64,000 bases of DNA, from assembly GCA_964059195.1 (NCBI GenBank), contig CAXKWD010000003.1:15110606-15174605 (forward strand), read 5' to 3'. Origin of the DNA: Ectobius pallidus. Its lineage: Eukaryota; Arthropoda; Insecta; Blattodea; Ectobiidae. Every line of letters starts with the position of its first letter. Positions within the stretch are counted from its first letter, which is position 1. Under the pieces are notes generated by a model. It saw nothing but the letters and a program-made list of their open reading frames with translations, was not told where the DNA came from and did no database searches. A program made the position numbers and the translations under genes. Positions 55,855 to 64,000 of this stretch are shown in pieces.

Positions 55855-56530
55855 GGTTATCCGTCCTTCGTCCGGATTATTACCCGAAATATATCACGAG
55901 GAAGTAATAGTACTTCTTTCTTTTAATGAGTCTACAGTAAGTCCGGAGTTTGAGAATGAGGCCTGTTTGCATGTAAGTTCGTAATCTACAATAGAAGTAG
56001 CCCTAAATACAGTGAACCGCTTCAGACTTCATTGTAAACATTTTTTTGCACTCCTTAGCTAGTAAGTGTTTCTTACGACAGTTGTTTACATGGCTCGTAA
56101 CTTGACATTACCACACGCAATCTTGTTGCTAGGGGCGACGGGCGGAAAGTGAATTGTTGCTAGGGGCGACGGGCGGAAAGTTACTTTACCGCCCGCAAAT
56201 GCTTATTTGCGAGCAGAAATGACCAAGGCCTCCCCGCTTTATAAATATTCGGTTGCCATAAACAATAACAAATGCGAATCACTTTCTGAAATAAACAGTG
56301 TATATACATAATATTTTCTTTTAATATCACAATTAATATAATTAAATTGATATAAGTAACCGTCGTGCAAAAAATAGCATGCAACACACGGACCGTAAAG
56401 GCATTTACGGGTCTCGAAAACTTAAAAACACTCGGCTGCGCCTCGGGTTTTCAATCTGTTTCCTCGACCCGTAAACGTGCCTTTCCGCCCTTGTGTCGCA
56501 ATATACTATTTTCGGTTTCTACACATTGCG
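55855..56530. repeat. Repeat family M, copy 1
   Basis: Shares CTCGTAACTTGACATTACC and the CTCGGCTGCGCCTCGGGTTT block with 63071-63533 (inverted). GGACCGTAAAGGCATTTACG (56397-56416) and CGACCCGTAAACGTGCCTTT form an inner inverted repeat. A 30-bp unit, TTGTTGCTAGGGGCGACGGG, is tandemly doubled at 56125-56184. No coding content. Confidence 0.6.
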
Positions 56531-56544
56531 AAACATTCAGGATA

Positions 56545-56640
56545 TTTTAGGAGAAAAATTCCTCTAACACTCCGATTCGAACCTATGATCTTCGGCTTTC
56601 CGTGCCGATGCTCTACAACTGGGCTATGAGTTGTCAAACA
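56545..56640 (-). tRNA. tRNA-like sequence (GGA), second copy, SINE-like
   Basis: On the minus strand: TAGCCCAGTTGTAGAGCA (A box), anticodon stem-loop TCGGC-ACGGAAA-GCCGA, B box GGTTCGAATCGG, then GTTAGAGGAATTTTTCTCCT as in 51294-51385. C at the position before the anticodon and a mismatched T stem argue against function. Confidence 0.55.
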
Positions 56641-56649
56641 AATTCGTAA

Positions 56650-56700
56650 TAGAGTAAGTAAGTAAGTAGCCTAAGTAAGTAAGTAAGTAAGTAAGTAATT
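56650..56700. repeat. (AAGT)n microsatellite
   Basis: Tetranucleotide run with one GCC interruption. Confidence 0.9.
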
Positions 56701-57021
56701 TATTGCCACAAACATTTACAAAATAGCTTAAAAGCTGGTAAACTGGTGACTCGTCAAAAAAAGAAAAAGAAGAAAATGTAATGGTATAATACTAGTACTA
56801 TATATACAAATACAGTTTTTGAAAAATGTAAAATATGAGGTGAAACATTTTTTAAAAATAATCACATAAATTATACATTTTCGTCCTGAAAAATTCACTT
56901 AAGCTTCGTCCAATTATTTATTTATTTATTTTTTTTTAAGTTTTGCTTTAAATTGTTTATCATTCAATTGTTTTGTTTCTTCTAGCAAATGAGTGTAAGC
57001 TTTCATGCCCATGTATCTAGG

Positions 57022-57306
57022 TAAAGGTAAAGTGATCCCTATACAGGCCATGGAGGCCCAAAGGGTTCCAGGAGGTTGAGGCTCCTAGATTTTGGACATT
57101 CGGCACTTGAAGGTGGTAAGGTTGTCAGCCTTACGCACCGACCGCCTTTACCCCCAGGATTGCTCCTGGTACTCATTTCTATTAGAGGCTGAGTCGACCC
57201 CAGAAGGATTAGGCCAATTGAAAAACTCCAACGACCTCATCGGGAATCGAACCCGCGACCTTCCGGTCTGTAGCGCAGCGCCTCGACCACTACGCTACGG
57301 CGTACC
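57022..57306 (-). mobile_element. tRNA-derived SINE S3 with perfect 14-bp TSD
   Basis: Minus strand: head with GTAGCGTAGTGGTCGAGGCG (A box) and GTCGCGGGTTCGATTCCCG (B box), a body of about 200 bases, and a tail ACTTTACCTTTACCTA. CCCATGTATCTAGG occurs at 57008-57021 and 57307-57320. Full-length, apparently young insertion. Confidence 0.93.
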
Positions 57307-57320
57307 CCCATGTATCTAGG

Positions 57321-58049
57321 ACAGCTTTCAAATAGTATTAATCTATGTACCGGTACTGGAAATTGTAATAATTTTTTTATGTCTAGTATCATGTTCATGT
57401 TTATGCTGGGTAGTATGCTGATCACAATGTGAAGTTAAAAGCTCTAACAAATATATCCATTATTGCGGATTGTTCAATTTCCTTAATAATCCAAAGAATT
57501 TTGCACTATTTCGTATTTTATGACGTTTTAAAAATATCGGAATTCCTTCCATAAGCCCAGAAATGGTAATCAGCTCAATATTTATTGCCTTTGGCAATTA
57601 TAGTATGCCGATTTTATTTGTATAGTATTCAAACAAATTCTGTTGTCGAGTTTTAGGATGTAATGTTCTCAAAATGATTTCTCGTTTAAAATTTTGGAAA
57701 TTGCTACACTTTGCCACAAAGAATCTATTAACCGTCAACACATAAGATAAGAAAATACTTCAGTATCTATGCAACTCACTTGACAATTCACACGAAATGA
57801 TAAGGAACAATAATACTCATTACGTGCGTCTGATTGTAAAAACAGTTATTTTAAAATACATCCTAGACGTTTCCCGAATACTGTAGTACTGTAATCGTAT
57901 AAAAACTAAATTTTGTATTTGGGTGGCGATGCCACACAAAGATTGGAGGCGAATTTCTTTTATTTTTAATGCCTCATTACATTAAGAAAATTTCGTTTTT
58001 CGTTATTTTCTCGAAAACAGCTCTGACGATTTTGTTTAAATGTTTATAC
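57321..58049. other. No recognised gene or repeat
   Basis: About 730 bases without recognised motifs. Confidence 0.4.
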
Positions 58050-58402
58050 TAGGAGACGAACTTCTGTAGGAGATTTGCTAGGAGGTGTTTAAACATCCAT
58101 CCTATAGCCCGGACTTCGCTCCCAGTGATTTCCATCTTTCCCTACACCTCACGAAACGACAAAGAATGACATAGAGGCGAAGGTGGTTGTCATACGCTGG
58201 TTCAAATCCCAGGCGGCAAACTTCTACGACACACGTATTCAAAAGTTGGTGCCACGGTAAGACAAATGTTTCAATTCCGGTGGTGAATATATTGAAAAAT
58301 AGCTGAACACTTCCTGTGTCTGTTGGAATAAATATTTCCTTGAAATTGTGTTTTGTTTCTGTAAACGGACCTAGGGAAACTAACTTTCTGGATGCGCCTT
58401 CT
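58050..58402 (+). pseudogene. mariner transposase 3' remnant
   Basis: Plus strand reads FKHPSYSPDFAPSDFHL, the region of the third catalytic Asp, then WFKSQAANFYDT-like and GGEYIEK-like residues in shifted frames, and ends GGAAACTAACTTTCTGGATG, the terminal repeat shared with both fold-back copies. Unlike those, this copy is not mirrored. Confidence 0.82.
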
Positions 58403-58450
58403 ATTTCATTAATATACCTGGAAGGTACTTATCGAGAAATTGTAGAAGAT

Positions 58451-58845
58451 CAGAGGCGTACCGAGGGGGGGTTTTGGGGGTTTGAACCCCCCCTCCCATT
58501 GATTAAAAAAAGGAAAATTGTATAATTTTTTAAGTCTGCCTATAAATTACTTAATACAAGTATAAAGCGTGGGAAGCTTAAAACTCGTTATTTTGCGTCT
58601 TAATTTTTAAAATTTTCCGGGGGTGACCCCCGGAAGCTTAAAACTCGTTATTTAGCTTCTTAATTTTCAAAATTTTCCGGGGCAAGAACCCCGGAAGCTT
58701 AAAACTCGTTATTTTTCATCTTAATTTTTTTAAATTTTCCGGGGGAGGACTCCCGGACCCCCCTCTCCCTGTGGGGTATTCCATACCCCCCAAACCCCGC
58801 GGATGTTATAACCCTCCCCATATGGTCGGCCTGGTTACGCCTATG
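58451..58845 (-). mobile_element. hAT-like MITE (family H), copy 2, with internal triplication
   Basis: Ends CAGAGGCGTACCGAGG and GTTACGCCTATG. Inverse of 12800-13065 but with a ~60-bp unit, GGAAGCTTAAAACTCGTTAT to AAAATTTTCCGGGG, present three times in tandem (about 58571, 58632, 58692) instead of once. Flanking 8-mers do not match. Confidence 0.84.
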
Positions 58846-58869
58846 ACTGTATATAGTAGATTACCTATG

Positions 58870-59975
58870 TATAGATAATTATTTGTTAACTGCTATTTGA
58901 ACGTAGTTATTGGCAGGCAATCCTTGATATGAGATGATAAAGAATCTATTTCAAAACGGTAAAACAAAAAGCAGCAGTAGTGTAGAAAGAAAGAATTGTA
59001 ATACCGAACGAAATGGTAGAGTTCTCTCCGAGCTACTCGCTGGAGCCGAATCAGCTCTTTGCTCTCGTAGCTGCATTTGAACATCACTGGTCTACTGGAT
59101 TAAGACACAAATGAATCATCTATCCATTACATTAACAAAATGTAATCAGGCTGTGACATCTGCCCTAAAAGCATTCGATGCAGCACCGAATCCAACTTGA
59201 TGACGTTCATTGTAAACTTGATTATTGTAATGTTTCCCTTCTCTTACAATATTGCGAGTTATGTTTCCACACAATGTGTGATGTGTGATATGTGTGATCA
59301 CTAGACTTCGGATTTTAGGTAAAAACCTATTTTAATCCTTAAGTGATATATGGACGAAAACTTGTATATGCATGTTTCGTAAGTGACTATGCCCAAAACT
59401 GATATTTTTATAGGACCTAAAACAGCCTATTTTCACGTTAGAGCCTAATATTGCCCTTTTACTTGTTTTTCCCTCTAAAGTTCACAATAAGTTATTTTTT
59501 GTTATAAATTCTAGCATTTATTTTCAGTTCGTACTAAATTTTTAGCTCGGAATCTGCAGTACATGACACATTTATGACATGGTTAAATAGTAAGGAATGT
59601 TTCGTCTTCAGTAGAAAAATTCCTTGGAATTCCCAGGAAAATGTAGTGTTTTTCTTCCGACTCCCACATCCAGTAACAAGAAAAAAGTATATATAATTTT
59701 GTGTGCCATGGGCCTATATCTGTGTTTTATCATGATTATTGATTAATGGTGACTTCAATAAATATAGGCTAATATTCTGCATTCCAATTGAGATATTTCA
59801 GAAAATTGATAACTTAACGATTTTATAAGAGTATATTTTACGATTTTTAGAACCTATTTTCCAATTTTTAGAGCCTATTTTAGGTACCTAAAACAGCATT
59901 TTAGCGACCTAAAAGTCCGAAGTCTAGTGATCACAAATATCGGCATGTATGACCCAATTAGTTGATGAGAAGTGA
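58870..59975 (+). repeat. Interspersed repeat family E, copy 3, split by a hAT
   Basis: 58870-59301 and 59935-59975 make one copy: GAACATCACTGGTCTACTGG, CATCTGCCCTAAAAGCATTC, ending GACCCAATTAGTTGATGAG. The hAT at 59302-59926 interrupts it. Confidence 0.72.
59302..59926. mobile_element. hAT MITE (TAGACTTCGG family), perfect TSD GTGATCAC
   Basis: Inverted termini TAGACTTCGGATTTTAGGT and ACCTAAAAGTCCGAAGTCTA. The flanks are GTGATCAC at 59294-59301 and 59927-59934. ACCTAAAA/AGCCTATTTT words repeat near both ends. 625 bp, non-coding. Confidence 0.93.
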
Positions 59976-60062
59976 ACGTAGCCTACAGTGATTAACTTCT
60001 TGTCTCAATACAGATATTTTTATTTTTAAGTAACTATTTTTATGCACAATTAGCCTACATAT

Positions 60063-60165
60063 GTACAGTCATCCCTCGATATAATGCCACCATCCGTTCT
60101 CTTAACATTTAGTGGCACAAATCGAGGGTGGCACTAAAACGAAATGGCATAATATAGTGCTGTGT
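60063..60165. repeat. Possible pogo-like terminal sequence
   Basis: TACAGTCATCCCTCGATATA followed by ATGCCACC, and an inverse-like GATCGAGGGTGGCAC-type segment 50 bases on. Resembles pogo/Tigger termini starting TA-CAGT. The other end was not located. Confidence 0.45.
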
Positions 60166-60526
60166 TAATTTACTGTACAATATTATGAAGAAAAAAAAAA
60201 TTAAATGAAAGGAAAATAGAGAATTTTACCATAAAATAAAATACTGTACAGTAACTCAATTTATTACGGTAGCCTATATGTCCAGTGCTACAGTATACAA
60301 AGGGTTAAAAATCATGTTTGTCCACGTAAGTGATTACTGTAACTGTAACTGATTAACTGTAGTGAAGTGTTCAACATCTGAATGGCTTACGGAAGAAAGA
60401 CGGTCTAGTTAAAAAAATAAATAAAACTCAGATTAAACGCGTTCAGTATCCGCAGATCTATAAAGATTTGTGATATGTTGACAATCGCATACTCACAATT
60501 TTTTTTAATATCAAATTAGGCGGCTA

Positions 60527-60600
60527 TGTGATTTGATCCAGAGACCTCCAAAATACGAGTCCAAGGCGTTACCATCTCGGTCACCTCGCTCAGTTTAACG
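60527..60600 (-). repeat. SINE S2-like tRNA head
   Basis: Minus strand GAGCGAGGTGACCGAGATGG and TCTGGATCAAATCAC match the tRNA-like head of SINE S2 at 11864-11925. The body differs. Confidence 0.6.
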
Positions 60601-60604
60601 GTGT

Positions 60605-61388
60605 AGTTTGATAAGCATATGTGAAGAAATTGTTTTATTTGTCATAGCTAACTGTATTGCAATTTCCAAACCCGTATATGAAGTGTAAAATAATACGTTG
60701 TCATGGCAACTAATTTCCATTTGATAAATTCTTTCTAATATATACCATAAAATATATACTAAATTGGGCATTACTCCGGTATCGACGATCGATTTGGTTC
60801 AATATCAATAGGCTTCTTTCCAAAGACGTTATAAATGCGTATACCAAGTTTCATGAAAATCCGATAAAGTGTATTTGAGTTATCACGCGTACAGACATAG
60901 GCCGGACAGACATTTTCCCGTCCCCACACACAATCCTATAAAGTACCATTCTAGCACTTAATAAAAGCACTTTGAGGAACCTCTATAATTTATTATAACA
61001 TGTTAAATGTATATGAAAATGTATATGAACAGTTTAAAATAATAATTGTATATGAACAGTTTAAAATAATATGTTGTCATGACAACTAATTTCCATTTGA
61101 TAAATTCTTTCTAATATATAACCATAAAATAGACACTAAATTGGGCGTTACTCCAGTACCGGTCAACCGATTTGGCCGAAAATTAATAGGCTTTTTCCTA
61201 TGGACGTTATAAATGCGTATACCAAGTTTTATGAAAATCTGACAAAGCGAATTTGAGTTATCGCGTGTACAGACACACGGACAGACGGATAGACATTTTC
61301 CCGTCCACCACAGAATCTTATAAAGTACCATTCTGGCACTTAATAAAAGCACTATCAGGGACCTCTATAATTTATTATAACATGTCAA
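60605..61388 (-). repeat. Repeat family F, two tandem partial copies
   Basis: Units of about 375-380 bp (from about 60675 and 61050) share GACAACTAATTTCCATTTGA-like sequence, TTACTCCGGTA/TTACTCCAGTA, ATAAATGCGTATACCAAGTT, GACAGACATTTTCCCGTCC-like sequence, and an end GGGACCTCTATAATTTATTA. Each unit is diverged, so the duplication is not recent or each inserted separately. Confidence 0.75.
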
Positions 61389-62200
61389 ATGTTTGCAAGT
61401 TGGTGCAAAGCTACCAAAAACGTGTTCCGTATTAGCGGGTATCTGTACGACAAAACTGGCAAGTTCAACTGTTTTCACTCATCATACACGCTAACTCCAA
61501 TCAATGACAAGAAAGAAGATTGGGGGGCGGAGGGGGGGGGCTGGCGAAAAGGGAAAACAAAACAATAACAAAGAGGAACATTAATGCTTCCGGCTTTGTG
61601 TTTTATTTTTCAGGAAGTGCGAGAGGTTTTCTTATGAGGCGCTTTGGTGGGAGGCTGGATCCTCGCCAGAATCAATACAAAGAGAGTAGGAGCGAGCGGG
61701 TCGTACAATGTTTTATAAACATTCAAAACCCCGCGTAAACAAAGTTCCAGACAATGCTGCCAACCCGCCTCGCATCTTCATATTCATGTCTCTGTATGTT
61801 GAGTAGTGGCACCATGTTTTTGTCAAACTGGCGTTTGTGTTTTGTTCCCAACCCGTCACGTGCTCAATTCACTTTCTTTATATACAGAGTGGTAAGAGAT
61901 AAAGTTTAAAAGACATATCGTCACCTGAGTAGTGGAAAGTAGCCTACCATGTGCATCTAAGTAAGGCTTGAGAGTACGAAGAAGTTATTGGGGAGACTCG
62001 TATTTAAAGGGGCACAGAATAATGTTATCATTTTGGTATTTAGAGGAACAAAATTTATTGGTTGTGACCCGAAGACAGAAATAAATATCAGGGTGGGAAA
62101 ATTTTCTGAGTATGGGCAAACGTTATGAATTAAGAACTATGCAAAAAAAAGTTTTACCTTATAAAGAACACGTACGCAACTATTAAAATATAATTAGGCT
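61389..62200. other. No recognised gene or repeat
   Basis: GC-rich 61520-61740 with a G-run and a 72-codon frame starting MGGGGGGLAKRENK, without a recognised domain. Nothing else was identified. Confidence 0.35.
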
Positions 62201-62202
62201 GT

Positions 62203-62703
62203 TAAGTGCCAGAATGGTACTTCCTAAGATTGTATGGTGGACGGGAAAATGTCTGCCCGTCTGTCTATACGCGCGATAACTCTAATACGATTAATCGGAT
62301 TTTCATGAAACTAAGTAGGCCTATACACATTTGCAACGTCTATGGGAAGAAGCCTATTGATATTGGACCAAATCGGTTGACCGGTACCGGAGTAATGCTG
62401 AATTTAGTGTCTATTTTATGGTATTATATTACAAAGAAATTATTAAAATGCAAATCAGATCTCATGGCAACAAATTATTTTACAGTGTTCCGGCTTTGGA
62501 AGTTGCAATACAGATAGCTTTGACAAAATAACACTATCAACATATTCCTTCAAAACTTTAGACCTTTGTTCTTCCGTAAGCTCTGCTTAATGAATCGATC
62601 TGGAGCTTAACTCTGAAATCGATTACAAAAATAACTTATTTTCTGCACATTATAATTGCAATTATCACTGATAAAAACAAAAGCATTCTGGCACTTTATT
62701 AAA
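62203..62703 (+). mobile_element. Family F element with inverted termini (probable MITE)
   Basis: TTAAGTGCCAGAATGGTAC at the left and GCATTCTGGCACTT at the right are inverted repeats. Body as in 21621-22138. The 103-codon frame 62206-62517 resembles 61086-61352 because both are the same repeat in opposite directions; no protein family is evident. Superfamily unassigned. Confidence 0.75.
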
Positions 62704-62911
62704 TTAGTTTACTAGATTTTACCTTTATTTGCAATTGTGTTTTGAAACAAATTAATTATAATTGTAGTGTTTCCATAGAATGTACGTAAATTAAGATAGT
62801 AAATGAGCTTCGTTTATTTTATTTAAGAAAAAGTAGCTAATATAAATGTAAATGGCAAATCCATAGTAACTGCATTTTACATTAGATTTTAAGACGTGCA
62901 AAAGGGGTATA

Positions 62912-63690
62912 ATTTTTTTTCAAAGTATATAAGTTATACATTGCTTATCCTTTAGTTTTGGAGGCTAAGTGTACAAAATTCCATCTAGTTCCTAATAAAA
63001 TCGTAGCTTTGAATAAGAGACAAACATAGAAAGCACTCATCCTCGTATGCACAGATAGATGTGAACCTATAGTATATTGCGATACAAGTGCCATAAGCGG
63101 TTAATACGGATCGAGGAAAGAGTTTGAAAAAACGTTGCGGTTGCGCCGAGTTTTTTCAATTTTCGAGATACGTTATGCACTTACGGAACAAGTATTGCCG
63201 TAATTGCGATATTAGCTGAAAATATTATGTTTATACACTATTGAAGATGGATGTTATATTTCAGAATGTGATTCGCATGTGTTTGTTGTTATGGGGACCG
63301 ACTATTTGTCCTGTTAAAGTCGCCACAAACTGGGGGGGGGGGCTTGGTTCCGGTCTTCGATAAAGGCTTGTATTATGATGGTTTTACTTACGGTACTTGT
63401 GCTTTTTGTAATTTTTACCGCACGGATATTTCATTTGTTTTCATAGCAACCAGATTGCGTGCGGGAATGTCAAGTTACGATCCACGGCAACAATATTCGT
63501 AAGTACCACTAATTAGTTACGTCGTGAAAAATACATTTTTTTTTTCAAAATATGTACACAGTGATTTTCATTTTGTTTTAGAGGTTAAGTGTACGAAATT
63601 TCATCTAGTTGGGAATAAAATCCTAGGTTTGAATAAAAGACAAACATACAAACCACTCTTCCTCATAAGCGCAGATAGATGTGCACCTAA
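62912..63690. repeat. Repeat family M, copy 2, flanked by ~155-bp direct repeats
   Basis: 62912-63070 and 63534-63690 are direct repeats (AGTGTACAAAATTCCATCTA versus AGTGTACGAAATTTCATCTA; both contain GAATAA-AGACAAACATA and CAGATAGATGTG). The 463-bp core matches parts of 55855-56530 inverted (GCGCCGAGTTTTTTCAATTT; GTGCGGGAATGTCAAGTTAC). LTR-like in layout, but without TG/CA ends or other LTR hallmarks. Confidence 0.7.
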
Positions 63691-64000
63691 ATGAAGAAAG
63701 TCCACTACCAGTCACGATTTGCTCATTCAGTGATAGCAGCAAATTTTTAATGACCCATCAAATGAAGCAAACATCTGGCCAGAGCAGCGCTCTGTAATAA
63801 ATGCCTATCTGAGGTTTCTTGACATTTCCTCTCACTAGTAGAATGTAACGACTACTTATAGTCAAGTGCTTGTGAAATCCGCAATCGATTGAGGGGCTAA
63901 GGGTAACAATGGTATTACATCATACAATAATGTAATGTAGATGTCGACATCATCTTTAAGGGGGGGACACACAGCTTTCAGTGAAATTAATAATAATAAT
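63691..64000. other. No gene seen
   Basis: Terminal 310 bases without recognised features; ends in an AAT run. Confidence 0.4.

Noticed and set aside
62206..62517. 103-codon frame similar to 61086-61352
   Set aside because: Both frames fall in repeat family F in opposite orientations, and the similarity is that of the repeat.
62912..63690. Calling the direct repeats LTRs of a retrovirus-like element
   Set aside because: No TG...CA ends, primer-binding site, polypurine tract or gag/pol motifs; core too short.

Overview
This 64 kb window is AT-rich, repeat-saturated animal nuclear DNA. I found no convincing intact host gene, rRNA, CRISPR array or operon. The longest open frames are decayed transposon coding remnants or chance frames. 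The repeat content (nonautonomous Helitrons, hAT, mariner, pogo-like and Harbinger-like elements, 5'-truncated LINEs, several tRNA-derived SINEs, long ATT/AT microsatellites, frequent AGGCCTA words) fits a large arthropod genome. The LINE protein tails look like those I associate with cockroaches and termites, so Blattodea is my best but unproven guess.

Layout. 0-5 kb: an internally deleted hAT element keeping the transposase dimerisation domain, an RT-LINE 3' end, a ~0.65 kb repeat (family K) also present at 44 kb, and pogo-like fragments. 5-9 kb: an inverted pair of one repeat family (R1) around a fold-back mariner derivative, then SINEs. 9.5-18.4 kb: Helitrons invaded by a MITE, hATs and a LINE; one Helitron carries two nested insertions with readable junctions. 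18.4-26.7 kb: Helitron-dense stretch with two chimeric copies joining ends of two Helitron families (A and B). 26.8-35.5 kb: a 1.29 kb hAT element, LINE tails, a ~0.7-0.95 kb tandem duplication, a Harbinger-type MITE inside a SINE, a hAT and a long-TIR MITE back to back. 35.7-42.4 kb: a long-TIR element split by a Helitron, a second Harbinger MITE, another Helitron. 43-47.3 kb: A-rich minisatellite element, a diverged tandem array, and a second family of fold-back mariner. 48-64 kb: more copies of the same families, SINEs with target-site duplications, a hAT with a perfect palindromic target site, and a tandemly duplicated repeat.

The sequences do not work together as genes. The value of the window is a readable history of nested transposition: at least six hAT insertions have 8-bp target duplications (four different ones perfect), Helitrons show A/T insertion sites with TC and CTAG ends, and SINE and Harbinger insertions have clean duplications. 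All boundaries were read by eye; family names are assigned from termini, target-site length and protein motifs, not from database searches.
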